Assembly (NCBI RefSeq): GCF_002929505.1
Contig: NZ_PJJL01000073.1
Span: 308,948 to 372,947, forward strand
Origin: Cryobacterium sp. Y57
GTDB lineage: Bacteria; Actinomycetota; Actinomycetes; Actinomycetales; Microbacteriaceae
DNA length: 64,000 nt
Reading direction: 5' to 3'
A program made the position numbers and the translations under genes. How positions within the stretch are numbered: the first letter of the stretch is position 1; every line of letters starts with the position of its first letter. Of this stretch, positions 1 through 8,574 are shown piece by piece. The notes beneath the pieces are model-generated. The model did no database searches and was not told where the DNA came from. It saw nothing but the letters and a program-made list of their open reading frames with translations.

Positions 1-390
1 CGCTGACTGCGCCGCCGCCACGACCTCGTTGAGGTCTCCCCCGGTTTCTGCAGCCACAGCCGCAGCCACCCCACCTTCGACGAGGGGCGCGTCGACAATC
101 CGCATCTGGTCTTGCTCGGCCTCCTCGAGAAAATCGCGCACTGTTTCCGCGGTCAGGATGGCCGAACCGAGATCGCACAAGATCACCACCCCGGCACCAT
201 CGTTCGCCGCGCTGATTCCGGCGCTGATCTTCTCAAAGCTCGTACCGATCCCACCGGAATCTGTTCCACCCGCGGCGGCAAGACGCACCGTCGGTGCCAT
301 TTGGCGCGCCAATTCGACCAAGCCCGTCGCGATCTTCTCGCTGTGCGAAACGAACACGATACCGACCCGTTCAGCGGATACTGCCGCCAT
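1..390 (-). CDS. dhaM: PTS-dependent dihydroxyacetone kinase phosphotransfer subunit DhaM (3' part outside the window)
   Basis: DhaM passes phosphate from the PTS protein HPr to DhaL-bound ADP, which powers dihydroxyacetone phosphorylation by DhaK. The 130 visible residues form the EIIA-Man-like domain: a beta strand ending in VSHS, with the phospho-accepting histidine at about residue 16, then a GGTDSGGIGTS loop and an ILCDLGSA segment. The ATG shares one base with the TGA stop of dhaL, so the two are translationally coupled. The gene runs off the left edge, so I cannot tell whether HPr- or EI-like domains follow. Order on the minus strand is dhaK-dhaL-dhaM. Confidence 0.88.
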   Translation of the reverse strand, partial: MAAVSAERVGIVFVSHSEKIATGLVELARQMAPTVRLAAAGGTDSGGIGTSFEKISAGISAANDGAGVVILCDLGSAILTAETVRDFLEEAEQDQMRIVDAPLVEGGVAAAVAAETGGDLNEVVAAAQSA

Positions 391-1088
391 CAACGTTGCG
401 ACATCAGGTCGGCCGCGGCGCGCAGCAGCAGTGACGTCGACTGGGAACCCGGGTCTCGGTGACCGATCGCTCGCTCTCCGAGATAACTTGCCCGTCCCTT
501 GCGTGCTACCAGCGGCTCGGTAGCCTGCGCGCCGTGCTCTGCAGCGTCTGCTGCGGCCAGCAGGACGGTGCCAACGGGTGAGCCTGCCGTGTGCGCGGCT
601 GACGCCGCGTTCACCGCCGGTGTCCAGGCGTCGATCATGGTCTTGTCACCCTCCACGGCTTTGCCCCGCAGCACGATGCCGTCCCGCGCCGCCGTCAGCA
701 GAGCGACCAGTGCGGTCGCATCCAACGATTGCGCCGCCCCGACAGCGCCGGCTGCTTTGAGAAAGGCTGTGCCGTACAACGGACCGGCAGCGCCGCCCAC
801 CGTCGAGATCAGGGTTGTAGCGACGAGTTTCAACACTGCCCCCGGCGTCGTCTCGTCGGTGAGTTCCTCGAGCTTGGGCAGGATCGCCTGAAAACCACGA
901 TCCATGTTCTCCCCGTGGTCGCCGTCGCCGATGTCGCGGTCGAGGGTGTTCAGGGTGGCACGGTTGGCTGCGAGTACCTCGGCGCATCGCCGAATCCAGC
1001 GAATAGTCCAGCCAGTGTCCAGCCGGAGCGCTGCGTTGGCGAGAGCGGCGTCACCGACAACTGCGCCAGGTTCGTCGTTGGGGGTCAT
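390..1088 (-). CDS. dhaL: dihydroxyacetone kinase ADP-binding subunit DhaL
   Basis: DhaL carries the tightly bound ADP that is phosphorylated by DhaM and then phosphorylates dihydroxyacetone held by DhaK. The 232-residue product has the DIGDGDHG motif at about residues 52-59, whose aspartates bind the Mg-nucleotide, and a GGAAGPLYG segment typical of the family. I chose the ATG at 1088 because AGGAG lies 6 bases upstream; a longer frame back to 1145 would overlap dhaK. It starts 11 bp after the dhaK stop and its own stop overlaps the dhaM start, so the three genes form a tight operon. Confidence 0.93.
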   Translation of the reverse strand: MTPNDEPGAVVGDAALANAALRLDTGWTIRWIRRCAEVLAANRATLNTLDRDIGDGDHGENMDRGFQAILPKLEELTDETTPGAVLKLVATTLISTVGGAAGPLYGTAFLKAAGAVGAAQSLDATALVALLTAARDGIVLRGKAVEGDKTMIDAWTPAVNAASAAHTAGSPVGTVLLAAADAAEHGAQATEPLVARKGRASYLGERAIGHRDPGSQSTSLLLRAAADLMSQR

Positions 1089-1099
1089 TGAATCTCCTT

Positions 1100-2101
1100 C
1101 TACCGTCCCCACCGTAGCGCGGACGTCTGCACCGGGGCGTCCCACAGTGCCGTGAGCTCGTCGTCGAGTTTCAGAACGGAGATCGATGCTCCCGCCATCT
1201 CGAGGCTCGTCGTGTAATTGCCGACCAGGCTCCGGGTGACTGTGATGCCGCGCTCTTGCAGAACTTCGGCGGCCCGGCGGAACACGATGTACAGCTCAAT
1301 CTGTGGTGTGCCGCCCATACCGTTGACGAGCAGGAGCGCCTCGTCGCCACTGGCAAATGGCAGGTCCTCGAGAATAGGGCCGAGGAGGCGGTCCACGATG
1401 GCGTTGGCGGGCTCGAGCTTGATCCGCTCTCGCCCCGGCTCGCCGTGAATGCCGATGCCGATTTCGATTTCGTCGTCGGCCAGGGTGAAACTCGGTTCCC
1501 CGGCGTGCGGCACGACGCACGGGGTGAGCGCAACACCCATGGTGCGCACGCGGGAATTCACTTTCTCGGCCACGCCGGCCACGGCATCCAGGTCATCTCC
1601 GCGCTCAGCGGCAGCTCCGGCAATCTTCTCAACGAGCACCGTTCCTGCCACGCCGCGGCGTCCGGCCGTATACAGCGAGTCCTTGACGGCGACATCGTCG
1701 TTGACGATGACCGTGCGAACCTGGATGCCATCAGCGGCTGCAAGATCAGCCGCGGTCTCAAAATTCAGCACATCGCCGGTGTAGTTCTTGACGATGTGGA
1801 GCACTCCCGCTCCGCCGTCCACGGCCTGTGTCGCCGCCAGTATGGGGTCCGGTGTTGGTGAGGTGAAAACGGGGCCGGGAACGGCGGCATCCAGCATTCC
1901 GAATCCGACAAATCCGCCGTGCAGCGGTTCGTGTCCGCTGCCGCCTCCACTGACGATTCCGACCTTACCGCGCAGCGGCGCGTCCGCTCGTACAAGGAAA
2001 AGCGGATCGTGTGAGACCCGCACAATGTCGGCGTGCGCCACCTCGAACCCGGCGACGGCCTCATTGACGACATTCTTCGGATCGTTGATGAGTTTCTTCA
2101 T
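1100..2101 (-). CDS. dhaK: dihydroxyacetone kinase substrate-binding subunit DhaK
   Basis: DhaK binds dihydroxyacetone covalently as a hemiaminal to a histidine and receives phosphate from DhaL, producing dihydroxyacetone phosphate for glycolysis. The 333-residue protein starts MKKLINDP, the usual family start, and has SGGGSGHEP near residue 48 and the IGIHGEPG segment holding the substrate histidine. A longer frame to 2191 adds a tail unlike the family, so I set the start at 2101, although no strong ribosome binding site is visible. It is the first gene of dhaKLM, divergent from glpF. Confidence 0.92.
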   Translation of the reverse strand: MKKLINDPKNVVNEAVAGFEVAHADIVRVSHDPLFLVRADAPLRGKVGIVSGGGSGHEPLHGGFVGFGMLDAAVPGPVFTSPTPDPILAATQAVDGGAGVLHIVKNYTGDVLNFETAADLAAADGIQVRTVIVNDDVAVKDSLYTAGRRGVAGTVLVEKIAGAAAERGDDLDAVAGVAEKVNSRVRTMGVALTPCVVPHAGEPSFTLADDEIEIGIGIHGEPGRERIKLEPANAIVDRLLGPILEDLPFASGDEALLLVNGMGGTPQIELYIVFRRAAEVLQERGITVTRSLVGNYTTSLEMAGASISVLKLDDELTALWDAPVQTSALRWGR

Positions 2102-2318
2102 GACCAGCCATTCACTCGGTGGTGCCACGGATTCATTCGGGTGCTTCGCCCAAGCGCATTTTCCCACGCTTAACATACGCGTTATTACCAAAATCAGTAA
2201 GAGTCAGGGCGAACTCGTCTGGCCTATTCCCCTTCGTGACGCCCCGCGCTATGTTATGTCCGTCCGCTCACCGCAGAGGGGAAGCTGCAGCATCCCCTGC
2301 CTGAACAGAAAGGTTCTC
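2102..2318. promoter_or_regulatory. divergent dhaK / glpF intergenic control region
   Basis: This 217-bp gap must contain the promoters of both the dhaKLM and glpFK operons. It holds a small inverted repeat, TAAC at 2171-2174 and GTTA at 2181-2184 around ATACGC, which could be part of a shared operator for a glycerol- or dihydroxyacetone-responsive regulator. No regulator gene is encoded beside it and I do not recognise the site. The glpF ribosome binding site AGAAAGG ends at 2313. Confidence 0.4.
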
Positions 2319-3086
2319 GTGGAAAATATCGGAGCTGTATTCGTCTCGGAGGTCGTGGGCACTGCGATGCTGGTCCTCCTGGGAACCGGCGTGGTTGCCA
2401 ACGTCGCCTTGGCCAAGAACAAGGGCCTTGGGGGTGGATTCCTCATGGTGACCATCGGCTGGGGCTTTGCGGTGTTCGCCGGTGTCATCGTCGCCTACCG
2501 CTCGGGGGCGCACCTCAACCCGGCCGTTACTCTAGGTCTCGTCGCCAACAACGCGGAGAGCTTCGGGATGGGAGTTCCCATCAACCCGGTCTCCGTGTTG
2601 GTCTACGTCGGGGCCCAACTGCTCGGCGCCTTTCTCGGTGCCATCGCCTGCTGGCTTGCTTATAAACAGCACTTCGACACCGAACCAGACCCGGCTAACA
2701 AACTCGGCGTCTTCTCAACCGGGCCGGCCATCCGCTCGTACGGCTGGAACCTGGTCACCGAGATCATCGGTACCTTCGTGCTGGTTTTCGTCGTCATCGC
2801 CTTCGGTGGGGATCGGCAGGGAGTCAGTGGCGGTTTGGCGGGTCTCGGTGCGCTTCCGGTCGCCATCCTGGTTATTGCGATCGGCGCTTCCCTCGGTGGT
2901 CCGACCGGTTACGCCATCAATCCGGCTCGAGACCTCGGTCCACGCATCGCCCACTTCATCCTGCCGATCAAAGGCAAGGGAAGCTCCGACTGGGCCTACT
3001 CCTGGGTGCCCGTCGTTGGGCCCATCATCGGTGGCCTGCTCGCCGGCTGGGCTGCGCTGATTCTGCTGCCCTTGTTGGCCTCTTGA
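2319..3086 (+). CDS. glpF: glycerol uptake facilitator (aquaglyceroporin, MIP family)
   Basis: This integral membrane channel lets glycerol enter by facilitated diffusion; the downstream kinase then traps it. The 255-residue product shows the two half-helix NPA signatures of the MIP family, HLNPAVTLG near residue 66 and INPARDLGPR near residue 204. The D after the second NPAR is typical of glycerol-type rather than water-only channels. I set the start at the GTG at 2319, with AGAAAGG 5 bases upstream; the open frame extends back into dhaK but that part is not MIP-like. It is followed after 98 bp by glpK. Confidence 0.93.
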   Translation: MENIGAVFVSEVVGTAMLVLLGTGVVANVALAKNKGLGGGFLMVTIGWGFAVFAGVIVAYRSGAHLNPAVTLGLVANNAESFGMGVPINPVSVLVYVGAQLLGAFLGAIACWLAYKQHFDTEPDPANKLGVFSTGPAIRSYGWNLVTEIIGTFVLVFVVIAFGGDRQGVSGGLAGLGALPVAILVIAIGASLGGPTGYAINPARDLGPRIAHFILPIKGKGSSDWAYSWVPVVGPIIGGLLAGWAALILLPLLAS

Positions 3087-3089
3087 TTT

Positions 3090-3134
3090 GACGAACGGGC
3101 CCGTCCCTGGACCGGACCGGCCCGGCCCGTCGTC
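3090..3134. repeat. GC-rich stem-loop between glpF and glpK
   Basis: GACGaACGGGCC at 3090-3101 pairs with GGCCCGTCGTC at 3124-3134, an 11-bp stem with one bulged A. There is no T-run after it, so it is more likely an mRNA stability or processing element, or a partial terminator, than a full operon end. Confidence 0.45.
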
Positions 3135-3184
3135 GCGCGACCACAGCTGAACTTCACACACACTCACAGGGAGAACACGCACCA

Positions 3185-4699
3185 ATGACTGACTACATTC
3201 TCGCGATCGACCAGGGAACGACCAGTTCTCGGGCCATTATCTTCGACCGGGCCGGATCGATCGTGTCGACCGGGCAACTCGAACACGAACAGATTTTTCC
3301 CCAGGCCGGCTGGGTTGAACACGACCCGAAAGAAATTTGGGACAACACCCGCGAAGTGATCGGGCAAGCCTTATCCAAGGCGAATCTCACACGGCACGAC
3401 ATCAGGGCCATCGGCATCACAAATCAGCGAGAAACCGCCGTGGTGTGGGACAAGACGACCGGTGTTCCCGTCTACAACGCGATCGTGTGGCAGGACACCC
3501 GCACCCAGCCCATCGTTGACCGCCTCGCCGCCGATGGAGGCGTCGAACGGTTTAAGACGAGGGTGGGGTTGCCCTTGGCTACCTACTTCTCCGGCACGAA
3601 AATAGTTTGGATTCTGGAGAACGTTGAGGGCGCCAGGGCCAAGGCCGACGCCGGTGACCTGCTCTTTGGAACAACGGACTCCTGGGTGTTGTGGAACCTC
3701 ACCGGCGGAGTGGACGGCGGCGTGCACGCTACCGACGTTACCAACGCTAGCCGTACCCTGCTCATGGATCTGGAAACCTTGCAATGGGACGACGAGATTC
3801 TCGCTATTTTCGACGTGCCCAAGTCGATGCTGCCCTCGATCCGATCGTCATCGGAGGTGTACGGCACCGCACACACCTCGAGCCTGCTGCGTGAGGTTCC
3901 CATCGCCGGCATCCTCGGTGACCAGCAGGCCGCGACCTTCGGTCAGGCGGCGTTTGACCAAGGCGAAGCCAAGAATACGTACGGCACCGGAAATTTCCTG
4001 ATTTTCAACACTGGTACCGAGATTGTGCATTCCAAGAACGGACTTCTCACGACTGTGGGGTACAAGCTCGGGGACGATGCCCCGCACTACGCCCTGGAGG
4101 GATCCATCGCCGTAACGGGCGCCTTGGTGCAGTGGATGCGCGACAATCTTGGCATGATCAGCTCGGCCTCCGAGATTGAGGCTCTGGCAAAAACCGTCGA
4201 TGACAATGGTGGAGCCTACTTTGTACCAGCGTTTTCGGGATTGTTTGCGCCGTACTGGCGTTCCGACGCGCGCGGTGCCCTGGTCGGACTCACCCGATTT
4301 GTGAACAGAGGCCACATCGCACGAGCAGCGCTGGAAGCGACGGCGTTCCAAACCCGGGAGGTCATCGATGCGGTCAATGCCGACTCGGGCGTTCCCCTCA
4401 CCGAGATCAAGGTCGACGGCGGGATGATCGCCAACAACCTGCTCATGCAGTTTCAGGCCGACATCCTCGGCGTTCCCGTGGTTCGGCCGGTCGTTGCGGA
4501 AACGACAGCGTTGGGTGCAGCCTATGCTGCCGGTCTTGCGGTGGGCTTTTGGGCGGGGCTCGACGAACTGCGCACCAACTGGCAGGAAGACAGCCGGTGG
4601 ACGCCACAGATGGACTCAACCGAACGCAACCGCCAACTGCGCAACTGGAAAAAAGCGGTCACGAAGACGTTCGGGTGGGTCGACGAGGACGTTCTCTAG
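3185..4699 (+). CDS. glpK: glycerol kinase (FGGY family)
   Basis: GlpK phosphorylates glycerol with ATP to give sn-glycerol 3-phosphate in the cytoplasm. The 504 residues match the family length. The N-terminal [10 protein letters not shown] phosphate-binding loop is at about residues 8-17, followed by the WQDTRT substrate segment and [10 protein letters not shown] in the second half of the FGGY fold. The start ATG follows AGGGAG by 11 bases. It is the second gene of glpF-glpK and lies opposite the dhaKLM operon, so the locus covers both routes into triose phosphate. It converges with trpD. Confidence 0.96.
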   Translation: MTDYILAIDQGTTSSRAIIFDRAGSIVSTGQLEHEQIFPQAGWVEHDPKEIWDNTREVIGQALSKANLTRHDIRAIGITNQRETAVVWDKTTGVPVYNAIVWQDTRTQPIVDRLAADGGVERFKTRVGLPLATYFSGTKIVWILENVEGARAKADAGDLLFGTTDSWVLWNLTGGVDGGVHATDVTNASRTLLMDLETLQWDDEILAIFDVPKSMLPSIRSSSEVYGTAHTSSLLREVPIAGILGDQQAATFGQAAFDQGEAKNTYGTGNFLIFNTGTEIVHSKNGLLTTVGYKLGDDAPHYALEGSIAVTGALVQWMRDNLGMISSASEIEALAKTVDDNGGAYFVPAFSGLFAPYWRSDARGALVGLTRFVNRGHIARAALEATAFQTREVIDAVNADSGVPLTEIKVDGGMIANNLLMQFQADILGVPVVRPVVAETTALGAAYAAGLAVGFWAGLDELRTNWQEDSRWTPQMDSTERNRQLRNWKKAVTKTFGWVDEDVL

Positions 4700-4728
4700 C
4701 GGGCCTCAGCCGCACGCCGGCCTCGGTT

Positions 4729-5781
4729 TCAGACCTCGGTCGCCGCAATCCACGCTGATAATTTGGCCGTGGCTACACCGGAGTCAATGGTTTCGGCGGC
4801 CACGGCCAACTTATTGCGAAAGCGGTCCAATATAGCTACTTGAACTTGAGACGCGTCGTTGGCCAGGTCGAAGGCCACCAACCCCGCTGCGGCATTGAGC
4901 AAAACGATGTCGCGAATGGGGCCTGGCTCCCCGGCGAGGACAGAGTGCACGATGTCCGCATTGTGTTGAGGTGAACCGCCGACCAAATCGTAAATCTGCG
5001 CACGCTGGATGCCGAGGTCCCGCGGGTCGATGTCGTGTTCGGTCACCAGACCGCGCGACACTTCCCAAACGTGGCTGTGCCCGGTGGTCGTCATTTCGTC
5101 GAGGCCATCGTCCCCCCGAAAGACCAGGGCCGTTGCACCGCGAGTTTGAAACACGCCAACGAAAAGCGGCACCCGGTCAAGGTCAGCCACGCCGACGGCG
5201 GATGCCTCGGGTCGCGCCGGATTACACAGCGGACCGAGGTAATTGAATACGGTTGGAATACCCAATTCCTTACGAGTTAGAGCCACGTGGCGAAACCCAG
5301 GATGAAAAGCCGCGGCAAAGGCAAAGGTGATCCCGGTTTCCTTGAATACCTGGGCCACACGCGTCGCGTCCTGGGACAGGTCAATCCCTAATTCGCCAAG
5401 AACGTCGGACGATCCGGACGCGGAACTGGCGGCGCGGTTACCGTGCTTGACTACCGGAACACCCGCTGCCGCGCAGACGATCGACGCCATGGTCGAAATA
5501 TTCACGGTATTGAACTTGTCGCCCCCGGTTCCGACGATGTCAAGGGCCATGGGGTTGACCGGCAGTGCGATCGCCTGCTCGAGAATTGCATCACGAAATC
5601 CAACAATTTCGTCGACAGTCTCCCCTTTTGCACGCAGCGCCACCAGAAAAGCGCCGAGTTGGGACGGGGAAGCCTCTCCGAGCATGATCTGTTCCATGCT
5701 CCAGGCAGCATCCGCCACGCTCAGATCCCGTCCCTCTAGGAGGGAATTCAGTACGTTAGGCCAAGACTGCGATTCAAGCAT
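4729..5781 (-). CDS. trpD: anthranilate phosphoribosyltransferase
   Basis: TrpD joins anthranilate and PRPP to give phosphoribosylanthranilate in tryptophan synthesis. The 350-residue protein carries the PRPP loop GTGGD at about residues 84-88, the NIST segment and KHGNRA at 112-117 that contacts anthranilate and metal. No other trp gene is beside it; it stands alone between glpK and the cytochrome genes. The ATG at 5781 has no separate Shine-Dalgarno sequence but lies 7 bases after a TAAGAT -10 hexamer, so the transcript is probably leaderless. Confidence 0.95.
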   Translation of the reverse strand: MLESQSWPNVLNSLLEGRDLSVADAAWSMEQIMLGEASPSQLGAFLVALRAKGETVDEIVGFRDAILEQAIALPVNPMALDIVGTGGDKFNTVNISTMASIVCAAAGVPVVKHGNRAASSASGSSDVLGELGIDLSQDATRVAQVFKETGITFAFAAAFHPGFRHVALTRKELGIPTVFNYLGPLCNPARPEASAVGVADLDRVPLFVGVFQTRGATALVFRGDDGLDEMTTTGHSHVWEVSRGLVTEHDIDPRDLGIQRAQIYDLVGGSPQHNADIVHSVLAGEPGPIRDIVLLNAAAGLVAFDLANDASQVQVAILDRFRNKLAVAAETIDSGVATAKLSAWIAATEV

Positions 5782-5794
5782 GATTCCGATCTTA
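5779..5794 (-). promoter_or_regulatory. putative leaderless promoter -10 of trpD
   Basis: On the minus strand TAAGAT (5794-5789) is followed by 7 bases and then the ATG of trpD, so transcription would start at or next to the start codon. Confidence 0.55.
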
Positions 5795-5912
5795 GGAGAA
5801 CGAGCGCAACTCCCCCGAATTCACGCCGTTCGTGTGCTGAATCAGCCGACTCCCAGCGGGTAGAAACTCTCAATTACACGCCCGAATGAGAAAAATCTGT
5901 GGGATTATCGGC

Positions 5913-5927
5913 CATAATAGAAGGGTG
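5913..5927 (+). promoter_or_regulatory. putative leaderless promoter -10 of ctaE
   Basis: CATAAT at 5913-5918 is followed by 6 bases and the GTG start of ctaE. The GAAGG that touches the GTG is too close to serve as a ribosome binding site, which supports leaderless initiation. Confidence 0.55.
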
Positions 5928-6554
5928 ACCAGCACCTCAATTACTCAGACGGCGAGTGCGCCCGTCGTGAACCGGCCCAACAGCGTGGCTGTAGGCACCA
6001 TTGTGTGGTTGGGCAGCGAGGTGATGTTTTTCGCGGGTCTGTTCGCAATCTACTTCACGCTTCGTTCAACCTCCTCCGAGCTCTGGCTCTTCGAGGCCGA
6101 CAAGCACAACGTCACCTTCGCGTTGATCAACACGCTGATTTTGGTGTCGTCCTCGGTGACCTGCCAATTCGGAGTGTTTGCCGCTGAACGGCTGCAGGCA
6201 CGTTCGACCGGTTGGAAGCCGAGTGAGTGGGGCATGGTCGAGTGGTTCTTCCTCACCTATGCCTTGGGCGCGATCTTCGTCACCGGCCAGGTGGTCGAAT
6301 ACGCCACTTTGGTCTCAGAGGGAGTTTCCCTCTCATCGAATGCCTACGGTTCGGCGTTCTACATCACGACTGGCTTTCACGGGATTCACGTGACCGCCGG
6401 CCTAATCGCCTTCCTTCTTGTTATTGGGCGCGGTTTCGCGGTCAAGAACTTCGGCCACAAGGAAGCCACCAGTGCCATCGTGGTCTCCTACTACTGGCAC
6501 TTCGTCGACGTCGTCTGGATCGGGCTCTTCCTGGTCATCTACGTTCTTAAATAG
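5925..6554 (+). CDS. ctaE: cytochrome c oxidase subunit III (aa3 type)
   Basis: CtaE is the structural subunit III of the proton-pumping aa3 oxidase in the cytoplasmic membrane. From the GTG at 5925 it has 209 residues with five hydrophobic helices, the [20 protein letters not shown] first helix and the [11 protein letters not shown] and [14 protein letters not shown] segments typical of the family. A longer frame from 5886 exists, but its extra 13 residues are not family-like. It leads the cluster ctaE-qcrC-qcrA-qcrB, the normal actinobacterial order, which reflects the bc1-aa3 supercomplex. The other oxidase subunits are at 12.9-15.9 kb. Confidence 0.95.
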   Translation: MTSTSITQTASAPVVNRPNSVAVGTIVWLGSEVMFFAGLFAIYFTLRSTSSELWLFEADKHNVTFALINTLILVSSSVTCQFGVFAAERLQARSTGWKPSEWGMVEWFFLTYALGAIFVTGQVVEYATLVSEGVSLSSNAYGSAFYITTGFHGIHVTAGLIAFLLVIGRGFAVKNFGHKEATSAIVVSYYWHFVDVVWIGLFLVIYVLK

Positions 6555-6592
6555 AAGTAAATACTTAGAAAACGGGAGCGGACTACTTCAGC

Positions 6593-7405
6593 ATGACCAA
6601 GATCAAAACCCCTCGCGCACGTCGGCCACGCAAGACCGGACGTCGCAATCCTCTCGCCAGTGTTGCGCTCATTGCCGTCGGACTGCTCTTTACTGGAGGC
6701 GCCTATGTCGCCTTCAGCACCAGCACTGCCGTTGCGACAACGGATGCCTCCTCGCAGCAGACTATCGACCAGGGTGAAAAACTCTTCGCCGCCAACTGCG
6801 CCACATGCCATGGGCTGAGCGCTCAAGGATCGTCAGAAGGTCCCAGCCTGATCGGAGTTGGAGCAGCCTCGGTTGATTTCCAGGTCGGTACCGGTCGTAT
6901 GCCGCTGCAGATGCAAGGTCCACAAGCACAGAAAAAGCCGGTGCAGTTCACCGCCGAGCAGACTGCTGCACTGGCCGCTTACGTCGCTTCGCTCGCTCCC
7001 GGCCCAGCCATTCCCTCCGCCGACTTGGTCAAAGCTTCCGGCGATGCTTCGGCGGGTGCCGAACTGTTTCGCATCAACTGCGCCATGTGCCACAACGTCG
7101 CCGGTGCCGGCGGCGCGTTGACCGAAGGTAAGTTTGCTCCCGCGATCGAGAACGTGTCGGGCCAGCACATCTACGAGGCCATGCTTACCGGCCCGCAAAA
7201 CATGCCGGTCTTCAACGACATGAACATGACGCCCGAAGACAAGCGGGACATCATCACCTACCTGAAGTACGTCGAGGACAACCCGTCTCCAGGCGGTTTA
7301 GCTCTCGGGTCAGTGGGGCCGGTAGCGGAAGGCCTCTTCATCTGGATCTTTGGCCTGGGTGCAATCGTGGCCCTCACCGTGTGGATCACCGCGAAATCAA
7401 ACTAG
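6593..7405 (+). CDS. qcrC: cytochrome bc1 complex diheme cytochrome c subunit
   Basis: QcrC is the membrane-anchored diheme cytochrome c that replaces soluble cytochrome c in Actinobacteria and passes electrons directly from the bc1 complex to the aa3 oxidase. It has an Arg/Lys-rich N-terminus, a membrane helix at about residues 22-45, and two heme-attachment motifs, CATCH at 69-73 and CAMCH at 163-167. Nearby methionines (for example NMPVF and NMNM) are candidate axial ligands. A C-terminal helix occupies about 247-266. It follows ctaE by 38 bp. Confidence 0.96.
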   Translation: MTKIKTPRARRPRKTGRRNPLASVALIAVGLLFTGGAYVAFSTSTAVATTDASSQQTIDQGEKLFAANCATCHGLSAQGSSEGPSLIGVGAASVDFQVGTGRMPLQMQGPQAQKKPVQFTAEQTAALAAYVASLAPGPAIPSADLVKASGDASAGAELFRINCAMCHNVAGAGGALTEGKFAPAIENVSGQHIYEAMLTGPQNMPVFNDMNMTPEDKRDIITYLKYVEDNPSPGGLALGSVGPVAEGLFIWIFGLGAIVALTVWITAKSN

Positions 7406-7500
7406 GCCGCGTTTTTCGGTCTTGACGTAACGTTCGGAATCGATCGGACGGCACGGAGCACCACAGTGCACAGTATTTACACAGCCTACAAAGGAGAACA

Positions 7501-8574
7501 ATGGCCAAGGACGATAACGGCGCGGAAGACGTAACCGCCGCCGACTCGCCTGGCGCGCAGCTCGCGACATCCGCCGCAAGCACAGCCGTCGTTACACGGG
7601 ATGCCTTGGTCAATCCAGGGTTCCCGCCGCACCGCCCGCGTATTACCGACCTTGATCCCAAGGAAGAACGCAAGGCTGAGCGCACCGTCTACACGCTGTT
7701 CTACGTATCCATCGTGGGTAGTGTTTTCGCGATCGCCGCATACATGGCCTTTCCGATCGTTGCCGAGGACCCCGGATCCGTAAGACTGAACAATCTTTTC
7801 ATCGGACTCGGACTCAGTCTCGCCCTGTTGGCGATCGGTATCGGAGCGGTGCACTGGGGCAAGGCCCTGATGAGCGATCACGAGGGTGTTGACGAACGCC
7901 ATCCCGTGCGGGGAACCGAACCGGTTCGTGCCCGCGCCGTCGAGATCTTCCAACAGGCCAACGAGGAATCAGGCTTCGGCCGCCGTACGCTCATTCGGAA
8001 CAGCCTGATCGGCGCCCTCGTCGTCTTTCCGCTTCCGGCCGTCGTCTTGTTCCGTGGCCTTGGCCCGATGGACCAGGACCCGGTTGCCCTGCTCCACGAG
8101 ACCCTGTGGAAAAAAGGCGTCCGTCTCACAATGGACCCGAGTGGAACCCCGATCAAAGCAGCAGACGTCACGCTCGGATCGTCATTCCACGTCATTCCTG
8201 AGGGCCTGTCTGAAATGGGCCACGGTCGTTTGGAAGAGAAAGCTAAAGCCGCTGTTCTGCTCATTCGAATGGATCCAAGCGACCTAGTCGAGCAGGAAGA
8301 CCGCAAGTCTTGGTCGTATGATGGAATCGTTGCATACTCCAAGATCTGCACCCACGTTGGCTGCCCGGTCGCACTTTATGAACAGCAAACGCACCACCTG
8401 CTTTGCCCGTGCCACCAGTCGCAGTTTGACGTTGAGAACCACTGCAAGGTCATCTTCGGACCGGCCAAACGGGCACTACCGCAGCTCCCGATCGCCGTGG
8501 ACGCTGAGGGCTACCTAATCGCACAGAGCGATTTCACTGAACCAGTCGGCCCGAGTTTCTGGGAGCGAGCATGA
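7501..8574 (+). CDS. qcrA: cytochrome bc1 complex Rieske iron-sulfur subunit
   Basis: QcrA carries the [2Fe-2S] cluster that takes electrons from menaquinol. The 357-residue protein has the three-helix N-terminal membrane part typical of Actinobacteria (helices near 63-86, 98-119 and 165-185). The Rieske cluster boxes are CTHVGC at 283-288 and CPCH at 302-305. The ATG at 7501 follows AAAGGAG. Its stop overlaps the qcrB start as ATGA, so the two are coupled. A polar 30-residue Ala/Thr-rich N-terminus precedes the first helix. Confidence 0.97.
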   Translation: MAKDDNGAEDVTAADSPGAQLATSAASTAVVTRDALVNPGFPPHRPRITDLDPKEERKAERTVYTLFYVSIVGSVFAIAAYMAFPIVAEDPGSVRLNNLFIGLGLSLALLAIGIGAVHWGKALMSDHEGVDERHPVRGTEPVRARAVEIFQQANEESGFGRRTLIRNSLIGALVVFPLPAVVLFRGLGPMDQDPVALLHETLWKKGVRLTMDPSGTPIKAADVTLGSSFHVIPEGLSEMGHGRLEEKAKAAVLLIRMDPSDLVEQEDRKSWSYDGIVAYSKICTHVGCPVALYEQQTHHLLCPCHQSQFDVENHCKVIFGPAKRALPQLPIAVDAEGYLIAQSDFTEPVGPSFWERA

